Source: Sipunculus nudus (taxonomy: Eukaryota; Annelida; Sipuncula; Golfingiida; Sipunculidae). Taken from it: 64,000 bases of DNA. Location: contig CM049314.1 in NCBI GenBank assembly GCA_026874595.1, positions 55,599,812 through 55,663,811 of the forward strand, read 5' to 3'. The notes below the pieces were generated by a model. That model ran no database searches, was not told where the DNA came from, and was given only the letters and a program-made list of their open reading frames with translations. Shown in pieces: positions 25,501-40,500 of this stretch (position 1 is the first letter of the stretch; every line of letters starts with the position of its first letter). Position numbers and translations under genes: made by a program.

Positions 25501-28500
25501 GAATATCAAACTAAAAGACCATGCATGTGTCACTGTATACTTAAGTTCGTGTGATAAGGAAGTGAACCAAACCATTATTATTTTGATCTCTGAGTTGAGG
25601 AATTATTAAACTTAAAAAGTCTACAGAGGTCTACTGCACCTGTTAGGGGAACAGAAACATACCCTATCTGTTAATCAAGAACTAATTTAGATTTAACCTT
25701 AAATAGTTAATCACCCATAAGGCAGGTTTTATATTGATGTCATGAAAATGTTTGTTTAGCAAGAAGAATTTAATATAGTTCAAATAATATAAAAGACATC
25801 CCAATCAGATGCAAGAAAAGTCCACAAGTTAGCATAGAGAATTTCTATAGGAGATATCAAGGATTGAGGAAATATTTTTATTTAGTACTGACACACCATG
25901 ACCAACCACCCTCAGTGAAATTTTAGCCCAGTACCTTGTCTTTGCTATTTCTATTGTGCTGCAACAGAAACAATATGGTTGAAAAAGGAAATTACAATAT
26001 ACATGAAAATAAAAGGAGTGTAAATAAAATTTATATCAAGGATCAGCCAGTAAAACTGTTCTCACTACTAAAATAAATGAAATTTGCATATATCATTACC
26101 AGGATCAGCATGCAAATATTCAAAACTTCAAATTCACTTTTGAATTCCAGTTTTTCCTTATGAAAATAAATGCCACCAACTGATATTACTGAACCATATA
26201 AAATCATCTGCAAACTGATTTAACAAAAATTATTATTAAATTCTTTATTCAGGTTTTATAGATGAATATCTAAAATTTCATTTTACAAAAATATAATTAT
26301 TGATATAATTAGCTGATGAAAGAGATGGAATATGTACATGAATATGTCACAATACTGACCAGTCCTTTTGGACATATTAGGTACACAAAACTGTTTTAAG
26401 TATGAAAAGTTTTAACAAAGGTGTAAAATAAATTCTAAAGGCATTAAGTCCTTTGAATGATTACACTTTGAAAATCAGTGAGCAAATAGACCTTGTACAA
26501 TAAGGAAATGAACAAAGCCCTATAGAAAGACCAAAGTTGAAAGATATAAAAACAGCTGTCTTATTGTAAACTTTAAAGAACCTATTGACATATGAGATAT
26601 GTTATATACACATGAAATACTGTGTATTCTCCTTAAAATATTATAGTATCTTGCTTTATTATGGTATTTCATTCTAAACTGTTTGCTTACATCTGTGCAC
26701 AAGCGGAACTTTATAAGCCTGTATAGGGCGCTATTAGTGGCCCTAAACATAAACATGGCTCTCACACTACCTGAAAGTCAGTCCATGCAACGTCACACAT
26801 CAAGATATTTTAAGTATCTAATGAAATTTTCTTAGGATTTTCTTCTTTCATGTTTCTTCTCCTTTACAGAGTTGTCGCTCAAGTGCAAGACATGACCTCC
26901 TGTCATGCAGTTTTTGTTTGGGAAACAGACACATGTGGACTAAGTTTACTCACACACAGAGCCCTTACAACTCATTAAACAGGTGAACTGAAGAGAGCAA
27001 GTCCCTGTGCTGGGATGGTTTTGCATGGAAATTTTTGGTATTCAGGCAAAACAAACTAACAGCATGAAATAATGCACACATTACTGCAAATGTTTATGTA
27101 CCTATATCAGTAGATACCATGTATGTGTTTATATAAATACTTATTGTTCTATTAATGTTAGACTGACCATGGCAGTCCTGAAGCCTTAACATGCCTCACC
27201 AGCAAACACTGAAGAATACATGTAAATATTTATATGCAGCAAAGCAACTGGGACACTCCAATCTCATTGGTCTGATTCTTGGCCCTGTACCAGAACCAAT
27301 GAAATCAGACCAACCAGAGCAGGGTGTTGCGGAGTTTGAGACCTGGAGCTGGATGCACAATGTAATAGCATGCTCTTATTGGTATGATTACATTTCTTTG
27401 CTCTGTGCCAGCCTGGTGGTGTAACTCAGAGATTCTTGGTACACAAAGCTGTGACAGGAAAGATCTGGGACTACGGCAGTGTATAACTGCTACATGAGAA
27501 CGGTATGCTGAAGTATCACTGTACACATTACAGTTTCTGAGTTAAATGTGAAAATGGCAGGTAATGCAACTGACAGTTTAGTCATCACATCATAATAATA
27601 TGCACATTTTTTCAGCACTGACAAGGTCAAGTGGTAAAAGCAAGATCTTGTTCTGATTTAAAGCTAGCTTGAGATTCAAAGGTCAACAAATCTTAAAGAC
27701 AAAAATGTACTCAAGCCAAAATGTGGATTGTACATGATTTTCCTGAAAAGACTTGAGGTTTATGATGTAATAAATTCCAGATGCACTGATCAGACACAAT
27801 TCCAGGAACAATCCTGTGGGTCTGGACACCTGCCCGACCTTTTTTTCTCCGCCATCACAACCTTTTTAAAGGATTTCAACAGAATTTTTGTGGTCTAGAC
27901 CCCCTTTTTTCTGGATCTGAGCACCTTTTCAAGATGTTCTCATTAATCAGTCCTCTCTAATTGAAACAACCCCCTTTCAAAAATTCAGAACCTCCCTGTC
28001 GACCATAGCTCATAGTAAAATTTAAGTCTTGGCTATGTGTTTGTGTGTGAGTTTGGTGTCTTACAGTCGGACGAGAGCCAGGTGATCTTTAATTTATACT
28101 CACCCTGACAGGACGATGGCCACTGCGTCATTCAAGACACTTTCACCAAACACCATGGCATAGAGATCAACGTCCACATGAAGATCATGGAAGATGGCAA
28201 GAACAGTCACTGAAAACAACAAACAAAGTTTTCCTTTTCTGCATTATATTTCAATGAAATGTTGGCTACAGACAACCAAAAAACAGTTTCAAAAGGATAA
28301 TGATGCTGACGATGGTGATGATGATCCTGATGATGATGATGATGCTGAAGAAGATGATGCTCCGGTACCAATGATGACACAGGTGGCGTGAAACTAATAA
28401 TGTTACTGCTGACAATGACAGTAAGAATGAAAAAGGTGGTACAGGAATGAATAACTTCAAATCATTATTACCAAACAGTTGTGGTAACCTTCTTTACCAT

Positions 28501-31500
28501 GACATTAATACTACCATCATCTCTTGATCCCCAGTGTGTCATCACTGCTTTTTATTTGTACCTACAGCTGATCTCACTGCACATGCATTTATAGAATATG
28601 ATGTTAAAAACTGCTTCAATGCTAACTGCATGTTCTGTTCACACCACACCAATATAAATTTATGTATTTATACACAATGGTGAAACTTTGTGAGGAAGTT
28701 TCAATATCAAATTCATGAATTAGGAATTTGATTCAATATAGTATAACTGCATATTAAAATTGCCGGGTGTGATATACTGTTTCTTAAATGCACACAATGG
28801 GAAGAATATTTCTGCACATGTGAAATAGCTGCAAACACAAACAAGTATTTGATACAGTTTTCTATATTTGCCCAGTCTATCAAGAGTAGTTTACAAAATA
28901 TCTCAATGAATACAGTACATGCTTCTACTATGGCTTTGTGAACACAAGATGTGTTAAATCCATATGTTGAACACAGTATTGCGGAAACTAGTTTTTGACA
29001 CTCCTGCAATGTAGAAGCAGATTTGTTTATATGACTGACAGTACTTACCCGGGTCAGTAGCTGATATGATAGCTCCATAGAAAAGACAGTCCACAAACGT
29101 CATCCCAAGGTATGGCATCAACTGGCAGAACCCAAAAAGGATGGCTCTGTCAGACAGAAAAATACAAAAATACAAATTATTATAATCAGACTGATATCTA
29201 TGCGCATACTGAATCTGTCTAATCAAGATCCAAACTGGACCTTGTGTTCATGGTAATTGGTATCTAATTTTCACTCATGCCAGAATCAGCCAGTAAGTTT
29301 GCTTGAAATCAACAATAAAATAACTGGGACAAGGTCCTTGTTAAAGAAAAATATACAGTTACCACGAGTGGAAGGATCAAGGGGGGGGGGGGGGGATAAC
29401 ATTATTACAGCCTGGCAGGCAAGTTGAACAATGTTCCAAGAAAATTATACATTTTTTTTTCAATCCAACGAAGGCTGTGTTGAAATAACCTCATTCAGTC
29501 ATATACAACCATATATCCAATACTAAAGGCAGCACACATTCAAGCACAGACACAGAGACCTAAGTTAATCTCATGATACTGGTTATCTGAAAATTAATCT
29601 TATTATGACAGAAACACAAAACTTACCCTATCACAAAACAAGACACTACAGTTCCCAAGAAGGCATATGTTATGATGGCACCAAAATTCCTGAAGAAATG
29701 TCTCTGTAAAGAAACAAAAAGTAAGAATCATTGTATGATAATCATCATACTCAGTTTAATCAATGTGCCACTGACTCAAAAAACAACAAATACCGATAGG
29801 CAGAATACATATAAAACTGGCCACTCTGATCCTGTAACCACTAACAATAGGAAACCTCTTTTCATGTGCACCAATCTAATAAAGGCACCTTTCAACTGTG
29901 GGTAGGTTACATCAGTGTCTGTACCTGGGAGATTCCACAGTACATAATATATAAGTTTTACCTGCGGATAGTAAATAGCAAACCAAGACCTCAGAAAACT
30001 GATGACTGTGTAAATGATTAAGTTACATAAGTGATGATATATACAATTTCATACTAATGATAAGAATATATAAATGTTTCTATATTTATTGATAAATTTT
30101 AAATCAATGGAAGTGGAAAGGTTAGAATATTTATGAAACTCAAGTATTATTTGTTCTATTTATAAATATCTGACGTATCAAAGTCACCATCATTTGTTGG
30201 CACAGTCTTCATCTAATGGGGGACACATTAGAGATCAGCTGATGGTACAATCATACTGTTGTTCAGTTAAGGAACAATGTTGCTGCAGCCATAAATCAAA
30301 CAAGCAAATTGTGGAGTTTATGTCCCACTGCTTCCGCCTCTTATTGTCATTCATGCTTGCCTTATCTGTGTTTTAGTTTTTATTCTGGCCTGATGATATC
30401 TCCAACATGTCACAGTGGAGCGGCTGTTTTTAATTCTCCTGGTCCCCTGAAGATGTTGCCATGTTGTAATTTTGGTTGTGAAATAGGAATAAAATTTCAT
30501 TTTTTTTATTTTGGAGCTAGTGAGAATAAATTTTCAGACAGACACTCAAAAACCAATCCCAATCAAGGTATACATGGCAGCAATCAGTGACCCAAATATG
30601 AATGAAATCAGATAATTTTTAGGAAAGTTATCGCACGGAAAGGAAAACTTGATAGATACACAGACAGACGGTGGGACAGACAGAAAACCCAAATCAATGT
30701 CCCCTGTTCCTAGGAAGTGGAGGACAAAAAGCAGCAGAACTGGGATCAAAACCTGATGATTAACCACTTCTAGTAGACAAACAATGACTTGCAACGGCAA
30801 GTCACTAATGATGATAGACTTTTCAAATCCCTACATTTCCTTAATGCAATCTGCAACTTCACCAGATACTATGGTGGCCCTTTCGTTTGTGAGGATTTAA
30901 AATTCATAATATTTGCCAAAGGGAAATTATTGCAGAGAAAAAACCTAAATTTATGAATAAGAGGGATCCCATCGTCGAAGGCAAAGTTGAAAATTAAAAG
31001 GTTGACATGATGAATACAAATAAATTGAAGTATTAAATGGTATCAGATCTTTTCAATTGTCTGCCATTGGCAAACAATATTTTTAAATAAGATTTTGTGC
31101 ACATGATATTTGTTAAAACTCATTTACATTATAATGGTTATAATCTGTGTACAGGTATTTAATATTGTAAGTTTGTGAAAACAGAACCTTCAGCTTGGCC
31201 ATATAAACTTTTATTAGTTGGTCAGTCCAACCAGAGTAAGCTGAGCTTGACCATATAAAATATCATAAGCTGGTCAGTCCAGCCACAGTATCTGTATCTT
31301 TTCTTCACTTACCCTCTTCATACTGTAGCCTGCGTAGAATATAATTGGTGGCAACAAGACTTGGAAAAACACCTCTGGGTCAAATGTTGCCTAAAAAAAG
31401 ATAAATAAATACAATTATACACATTAATATTACTTCTGCATATTACATTTTATTCACCATTCTGCAGAAATGTTGAACATCCAGTATTTATAGAAATATG

Positions 31501-34500
31501 TAATAATTATAGCAATCTGATTTAGAAAAGAAGCAACAAAAATAATGAATATAAATTCAATAATTCTGATGATGACTTAAATCAGCTGTCTTTTTGTGTC
31601 AGACAAATTCTGAATTTCAAGAACAACCACTGACTGACAAACAAACTTGACAACTAACAAACAAAAGCACAGCAGGAGTGCATAATACACATGCCGGATG
31701 TCTTGTGACCTTTGACCTCAAATATGCATGGTTTTGCAGAAAATTTAATTCAGGACTCAGTTGGTAAATATGTACCATAAATTCATGAAAATCCATAAGA
31801 TTTTTGTCATCACAGCGAATACAAAGTCTGGTACCCTCTGACCTCATTAAATATGCAAGGATTTGCAAGGAATTGAACTAAGGTGAGGTATTATATTTTG
31901 GTAAATATTTCTTTTGAGTTTCATTAAAAATCTATCATATTCCTGGTAATTTATCATGGTGACACCACAGAGAAGCCTGGTGATCTCTGACCTCATTAAA
32001 TATGTGTGGATTTTGCCAAGGATCAAAGTAAGGTGAGATAATCTATTGGTCAGGCATTAGAGGGGGATTTGTTTAAATCCATCAAAGCCCTGGTAAGGTC
32101 TAGCAGCCATTCTAAAAGAACAGGAACTGACGAATGGACCGTAAGTTTTCCATATTATGTCAAGTCATTAAATGTAGGGGTAAGCTTCTCCGAGGCTCAA
32201 AATCTCTTATGGATGCCTTGTTCTGAGGTGAAAGCATCCGATGAGACACGCCAATCTGACTTTAAGAGATTATATCAATCAATGACCATTACTTGGTGCC
32301 TCAAACGAACCTGTTGGTTGTGTAAACACCATGCTGATAACTGAGGCTTACACTTCGCTATAAGCAAATATTCATAAAACGGCTCGATTTCTAATAGTAT
32401 AATGATATCATGATTACCGGTATATAAAATGCGAAAAGATTCAATTTTTACAAAACCCTTCAAAATTATCTCCCCTTGGGACACTCTAAACTCAGCTGGG
32501 ACTCCTCAAAAGTTTTCCCTGAGCATCTCCAGACTCTTCAAATTTTCTTCCTATTGGAAGCCCTGTAAAATTTAAAAACAATGATCACAGCCTTACCTTT
32601 TCAGAGAGTTCTTTTTGGTCTCCTGTATTTGGCTGATCCACCCTGCGTCTGAATCCATACTCAAAGAATTTTGACTCATTTTTAGGGTTGAACATTTCAA
32701 GCTTGAGTAGATCTGGTGGGGACGCGACATGGAATGATGAATTCTCGTCCAGATGGACAACTGCATAAGACTTATGTTGCGGCGGACCAGCATACCTGAT
32801 GATGGCTCCTATCACTAAACCTGTAAAATAAACAAATACTTAATAATTAGTGTTGTGCCAATTAGTTGATTATATCATTGATTGTTCTTGTTTTCTTTAT
32901 AGTCATGGTTTTCTTCATAGTTTTATGGTTGTATATCTATATTATAAATGACAGTGATGCCACTCAACCTTTGTCAGGCAATTCCTCTGAAGCCATACTT
33001 CAGGAATGCCTGTTTTAAGTCTTGCACTGTAAGTAACAATGCCACGTGTGTCCAAAGGGGAGAAAGTGGACAAGGGGAGGCTGCCTCTTTTAAAAAAACA
33101 AGGCCTACAGGCCTAATGCGAACCTGTGCATTGGGAAATACACCAGGTATAATGCTTCAATGCTGGACCATTACTTTACATGTATATGAACAATGCAAGT
33201 ACTAAACATTTTGAATATGAAACAATTACACAATCATCTCTGCTGAAATTCTGGCATGGGTGCACACAACACAAAATTGATTGTAGCTGGCACCACCAGT
33301 CTTGTATACAATGAAGCTATCAGAGATATATACATATGCCCAATTTCAGACTGACATATCAAACTCCTCCTGAGAAAAAAGCAAGAACACACACTGTGCA
33401 AAAGTCATTGTAGGTAGCAACACCTGTCTTGTGAGCAAGAAAGCCAACAAAGACACATAGACAGGTCAAAATATTAGGCCAATACATCAAACTTCCCCAG
33501 AGTGTTGCACTGGGCTGACAAGGCTTAGGTGAGTAAGGCAGTTGCCCTAGCCATGACAACATGACACTCAGGCCTTCGGAAATAAACTGATAAGGGCCTG
33601 GAGTCATGATGGCAGTCACAACAGAACGCCCATTCTAAGGGTCAGATCAAAATATTTACTGTCTGGTATTATTTGGCATCACGGGCTTATAAAGTCGTAT
33701 TTAATGTGCTTAATATCGAAGAAGAAATGTTGTTAGACAAAAATAATTACATTTATTACCTCCTTTCATCACTGTGGCACCGATTCACGTGAAGCGGTAC
33801 TTCTCATTCAAAACTAAAGGTGTCATGGCGCGGTCGTGTATGTAAAATTGGAAGCCGGAAGCCGGAACCAAGGAATTGTCTTATAAATAAAGCAGTTTAA
33901 AGCAAAATGCTAACGCTTCAATACCGTTTCGTTTTCCCCCGATAGAATGTGATCTTTATTATCATTCTGTGAAGAATAATAGTGATCCATTCTGTAACCT
34001 GAAAGTTATGGATGGTTTTGTGCTCGGAAGCCATCAGGGAAGTCAGTCAGAAGTGCTGGGATGTGATCCAATGTGTATAACTCGGAAGTCACAGAGACGC
34101 ACTGGTTAACTTGTGGTCAGTTAAGAGCCACAGCCCAAATGCAGTTTCATTATAATTATAGTTGCATGCATATATTAAAATTGATTATGCATGATTCTGC
34201 TTTTAATGAGTGTATAATACAATACATGATACATAATCGAAAAACTATAACTTCTTAATTTTTTTATTTGTAAATTTAATATATATATACATATGTGTGG
34301 GTGTATTTTCACGTAATATATTTCACCCCATCTAGAGCTATGTTTTTGTTAAAGATATTTATATTTACATGGGGAGGGTATGGGAAGGGAGTAATTTTTA
34401 AAATATGCAATGTAAAGAGGACATTTTGAGGCAGCTTAAACAAATGATTATGAGGATTTTCTGTTCCGCAACTATTCTCCTACATGTTTTTGAACAATAT

Positions 34501-37500
34501 ATTCAAACTTGAGGTTGTTTGGCTTAAATATTCATATTTCTATAAAATTACGGTATAAACTGGAAAGTCCAAATATTAAAAAATTCGTAACATGTTAATG
34601 TCAATGATGAAATGCGCGTCTATACATTTATGATTTGCAAAATGTTACTATTTAAAGGTAGGACTCGTTGTAAAATAATTGATATGTTTAAGTCTTATGA
34701 CAATCTTTGCATTTTACCGACTTTTGTGATCTGTGAGCGCCCAGGCTCGGACAGCAGAACACAGTGCGTGAGTCTGAGAATCAGCCGAGGAGGCGTGAGA
34801 TTTTTCACGGTCGATCCCACCCCGAGCTGAGCTCTGTGGGGAGACCATGCATGACTCGCGATAGGGGGGGGGGGGGGGGGGAGAGATCCTCAATATACTA
34901 GTGTATATTTGAATGCTCTCATAGTGGAGTAAATCACCAACTTATGAATTGGAAAGTAAAAAATATAAAAATGAAATTGCTGGGGAATAAAAAAGTAATC
35001 TAAAAAATAAATGAAAACTGATTACGAATTAATTGGAAAAGAACTCGATAAAATGAGAGATATTACGTCTGAACGGGCTTGCGCCCTCTATGGATGCACC
35101 ACTGAATAATAAATATGGTATAATAAACCCTAATACGGCATTAAAATAGTTATAAATTACGATGTCATTCAAAATAAAAACAGTAATATATTTCCCATAT
35201 GTTGAACAAATAATGTTGAATTTTTTATATCTATAACATTTGCTCTGTAAAAATTTATTTTTAAACATTTACTGAACTTTTCCCCCAACATAAAATACGG
35301 TAACAGCGTAAAATATTGATGAGTTAATATAATCTTGTTTTACAAAAGGAAATAAAATATCAATATAATATATTATAAAAAAAAACAGCATCATGAATGT
35401 TAAAAAACAGATTGAGTTTATGAAAAATATGTCATATTGAAATAATTGAAAATGCTTGACACGTTTGCTGACCATATGATGACCAGTGCATTAGCAATTA
35501 CTGGCTTCCGAGTTTTACACATCTGGACCATGACCGGGCATTTCCGAGAAATAAATAGTCTATAACTTCGGATGGATAACTTTGATTTATGCATTATGAT
35601 AGAAAAAAACCTTATCCTATCAATAAAAATAAAATGGTACTTTCCATTGATGTAGTAGCATTTTAATTATGCTTCGATCATTGCTTTATTTTAAAAAAAT
35701 CCTTGCTTCCGACTTCGGACTTCCGAGTTTTACACATAGCCGTTTGGGAATCCCCTACCGGAAGTTATGGTTCTCCCGCTGAAAGACGTGGAGACGAGTT
35801 TTTCTAGTAAAACCAGCCTCGGTATTAAAAACTGCTGCACGAATACACGTAAGTCAACCGTGGATGTAATAATTATTATTTTCCCCAACAGAATAACGTC
35901 ACTTTTTGTCTTAACTCAGGAAAATGACAGCTCGAGAAGTAGATGAAAATGAAAAAGTAGTGTCCGAAATGGCGTGCACATCTGCACATACTAGAATTGA
36001 TGCGAACCCAATAGCTTGTACTGTCACCCCATCGTCTTCAGTATAATTAAAATCGACGTTTGGGGTGACAAGCTGTCGCTAAGTTGCCCCCAGAGTGATC
36101 TGTGACAAATTGCTGCCTCAAGCTACTGCACTGAGTGAACTCTTGACCTGCACCTGGCTAGACTGAGTGAACTTTTGACCTGTGCCTGGCTGCACTGAGT
36201 GAACTCTTGAAATGTTGCATAATCTGACACAGCTGGCAGTCTGCCAAAGCTATAAATAGATTCAGGCTGAACTTTGGTGCCAAATATGACGCAGTGAGCA
36301 GTCTGCCAGAGCTATAAATAGAGTGCAGCTACTGCACTGATTGAACTCTTGACCCATACCTGGCTGCACTTTCCTCCAATCCTGGCACTGTGCCAAAACT
36401 ATTTATAGAGCTGACATCATCTTGGCTAATGGCCAACAACAAGGCACTGGCAATCTGCCAATGGTAAACCAAGTGCTGCCATCTGTACACAAAAGTGGTC
36501 CCTACTTGAAATAACTTTGAAATTTATTTTCCCAAACAAAATGCTTTTCAGCTGACTTTTTATTAAAAAGAAAACAGGAATATATGTAAAATTATTACGG
36601 ATGCATACTGAATGCAAAATTAAAATACCGATTTATCTCATCGATGGCAAATTCTTGAATCAAGTTGAGTAGGGATACCAAAAATTTATAATCCACGTAC
36701 ACTTGTCTTTATATAGCCACAGAGAGCTGTATATCCATGATTGTAACATTGTCTGGCATGATGAATAACTTAAATCATAAATCTAAATTTCTTAAAAACT
36801 TTTAAAAAAACTTTCTTGTCAATATTAACCAAAGATAACCTGAAATCTAAATGTCTAGTGGCATGATGTAATAGATGCTGATAAACTGGTGTCAGGCTAG
36901 ATGTAACAGCATCACATAGCTAACATATATGGTAAAATGGCTCAATTCAATCTCCATAATTCAGCCAAAATTCATTCATGTGGAACCATTAATGACAATT
37001 ATTATAAGAATTATTGTAGGGATTATTCTTGTTAAATATTTAACAAACTGGCTTCAGTGGCATCAGTCAAAAAACGTTTTGCAGGTTTATAACTCATATA
37101 GGAAGATACAGCAAACTGGCTAAGTTCTGCTTCCCGTAACTCAGCAAAAAAGCACTGAACCAAAACCATTTGAACAAACTTGAATTATCAACATCTGAGG
37201 ATAATTAATGTGTGAGATTTAAGAATTTGGCCCAGTGGTTTTTGTTGAGAAGATCTTTTTAGCCACTGAGCTTAAATGGGCTGTTATGGCATATGACTAA
37301 ATTCAGCTTCCCATAACTTAGCCAAAAGTCACTGAAAAGAGACCATTTGAACAAACTTCAGAAAGCATGACCCTAGGACCATTTCTGTGCGATATTAAAC
37401 ATTTTGGCCAAATGGTTTCAGAGAAGAAGTTTTTTTGTAGCCCTCAGTGTGATACAGGCACTGATGACCCCGTACAAAAAAGGCCGATGCAGGTGGCGCC

Positions 37501-40500
37501 ACCAATACCTCAATTTCAGATATGACCTATGTGACCAACATTGGCATAAAATTTGGTGATGATAGCTCCAGCCGTTTCTGAGATTTAAATTTTAATATGC
37601 TTTTTTTGCACAATTAATAAAGTTCAACCTCCTGTAACTTGGCCAAAAATCTCTGAACTGGAACTATTCGAACAAACTTGAGAAAGATTGTTCCAGGGAT
37701 CATTTCTGTGAAATATTGGACAATTTGGCTGGACATTTTTGAAGAAGAAGATTTTTAAAGCTTTTTTAGCTTTTTCCCTATAAAATCTTAGAAAATGCAT
37801 TTAGAAAAAAAAAATAAACAGAATCTAATATAGATTTTTGGATGACTGATCATTTGTAAAAAAATTGATGATGCTAGCTCCTGCCATTTTTGAGATAGCT
37901 ATAGTTAACGTACAGAGGACGTACGACGCACAACACACGACGCAAGACGGACAACGCCGCACCATTTCATAAGCTCACAGGTTCGCTAAACATTCTGAGA
38001 AATTTGACATTATTTCTTGGGAGGGCTGACACAGCTTCATCTTTTGGAAACTGAATAAAACATGGAAGAATGAGTAACTTGATACTTTGTGAGATTTATT
38101 CGGACAAACTCTCATAAGTCTGTGAGAAACATAAGAAAGGTGGGACAGAAAAAAGAAACTTGAGCCATATCTTTTGAAGTGCATTTCTCAATACCATACC
38201 AGCATGAGTCATGACTTATCGACTCATTACATGATTAATGACAATGACTGCTGTCATTTGCTGATGTGTATTGGTGGTGTTAGTACTGTAAGAACTGAGA
38301 TAGGTTCTAAAATTCTGTAAAATTTACAACCTAGCTGATGGTACATGTAATAATTGTTTAATAAACAATCAGTTGCTTTTGTCTTACAATGAATGAACGT
38401 AATTTCAAAAACATTTCTTTAAACTGCCAATTATTTTAATCAAAGAATTTTTATTTAGATGTTTCAATAAGGCAGCAAAGCTAACAACTGTCTACATGAG
38501 GTGAATTGTTTAGGGAAATTATTAATTAACTGTGTTTCATTGACGTAACATCAACTGGAACACATGGACATGGAGACATCAGTATTCTATACTGCTGAGT
38601 GCTGACATATTCCAGAACCAAATAATTATCATACCTGGTACAATAGGGACATCACAGCATTAGAAACGACAAGTCATTTAACCAGCTGTGTCACTTATCC
38701 TCATGGTAATTCCATGTAGTTCCCCTGATCTTTTTGTAACAGGCAGCCACATAGCAGCAGAGATTCCTTTGAGCAATATGTTCCCCAGCCAAACCAGACT
38801 AATTGGTAAAGCGAGATTAAGAGATTTTCTCATGTCATCTGCAGACTTCATCTGTAGCATTCTGTGCTGTCTGTCATGTTTATAACTTTGTACTGAACCA
38901 GCTGCAAAGATTCCAGAGTCAATATGGAACTTGCCCTCTCCAGCATGAATAGCAACTAGATTATGAAGCCTGTTAATTAGCCTCAAGTAAAGCATGTAGT
39001 AACATTGTTTTCTGTTGATTCTGTCAGTGTGTGCTTGTGTATGCAAGATATCTGAGGAACAGCTACATCAATTTTAGTGAATGTGGAATATCAGCTGATA
39101 TTATGCGTATCTACAAATAATTAAATTTTGGTCTATGTCCTTTGAAGTTAATTCCAGAATGAAGTTGGTGGATATAGGAATAGCTATGCACGGCAATACT
39201 AGATGGCACTTGTAAAGAACATTCAAGTTATGTGTTGCTAGGTGAAAGTAGCAGAAAGCCAGTGTACATAATTTATGGTGATAAATGATCAAATGCATGC
39301 AACAACATCAAATAGATGGGGGATGTACTTCAAAACACATTTTCTCGGAAATGAAAAGAGTTTCAAGGATCAATATAATGTAGGTTAAGGTCAGACACCA
39401 TCCTGGCAGTAACAATAGTTTGGGTCCTTGTATTAGACGCTTGTTGTATTCATGATTAAATCACCTTAAAATGAAGGAATCAACATCCTCAATGAATTTG
39501 TATTTTAATTCTGATAAAAAGCTCTAGGACACAGCCTAGTTGTTAAGGTTTTGGACAAGTTGAGATACCCAGCCTTATCTGTGCCCATCACTCAAAAGAA
39601 ATCTGGCAAAATCTTATTAGTACCTGACAGATTTACTCTTATGACTAGCGGACTCTGACTTGCGGATTATTTCAACTCTGCACATATTAAAGTGTCATGA
39701 CCTGAAATCTATCACAAATAAATAATGAAGTATGAAGCACATGGTTACTTTAACCCTCTACTCTTGAGATGAATTTTGGATTTCAGACAAATTCTGAGAC
39801 TGTATATCCTACTTTATTGTGAGGATTTGGGCATGGTCCAAAAAAAGCATTAATTCATTCTAAACTCTGCAGATACATGTCCCATTGCCACCAAACTCTC
39901 TGCAGATAGACCGTTGCCTGGATGCTCTCCTCGGAGTACTTTAGTGTCACATTATGCACCCATATCAAACCCTGACAGGTTTTTTTCTCCCAGGTTCTTG
40001 AGACCACTCATGGGGGCTGCCATTTTGCATACACACCAAAACCTAGATGTCACAGGTCACATGTAGAAAATTATGTATTCAGCTAGTCTACATAACAGGT
40101 TATTCTGTCTCAGTTCACATGGACCAGGGCATGGACCAGAGAGGACCCCATTTATGTGTAGCATGGATCCAAATAAAGGGGCAGATCCAGCAGGACTGTC
40201 TGACATCACCGGAGGAATAGGGTCTACTGAGTGACATTTTAGTTACAGATCTGAACAGAAAATTGACATCAGTACCATAAATACCTTGAAGGTCTTAATG
40301 GTACAGATGTCAAATTGTATCAAACAAATCTTTTGTCTTATCATATGGCATCAAGTCAAGGGTTAGCACCACCCCGGCCCTCTGACAACAGACAGTCTAA
40401 GACCAGTACCAGAGTGCCTTTACGTCTTAAAGGAGGGCTGAACTAAAAAGGCCAGATGCAGATATTTAGTAATTTTGACATCTCATGGCCACCAGGCATG

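Larger units (their letters stand above)
20511..28103 (-). other. SLC9A6/7/9: Intron 6 (7.6 kb)
   Basis: Holds a candidate 24-nt microexon (25935-25958), a SINE-like element (25150-25445), a fragment of the short GGACC-type repeat (27815-27985) and a cluster of TGACCTTGA half-sites (22067-22122). Open frames at 20584-20805, 24147-24359, 24516-24845, 26520-26765 and 27191-27526 show no motif. The rest is AT-rich and featureless to me. Confidence 0.8.

Noticed and set aside
28194-28460. Acidic Asp-rich and Ile-rich open frames
   Set aside because: They are the two strands of a GAT microsatellite overlapping exon 6 and intron 5.
28713-29096. 127-codon minus-strand open frame
   Set aside because: It overlaps exon 5 in another frame and has no motif; it is a shadow.
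30546-30800. Hydrophobic minus-strand open frame ending [14 protein letters not shown], between exchanger exons 3 and 4
   Set aside because: No AG acceptor at a usable place, and exons 3 and 4 already join in phase and match the family.
38678-39046. 122-codon minus-strand open frame in intron 1
   Set aside because: No family recognised and no convincing splice sites; open frames of similar length occur elsewhere in this window without being genes.
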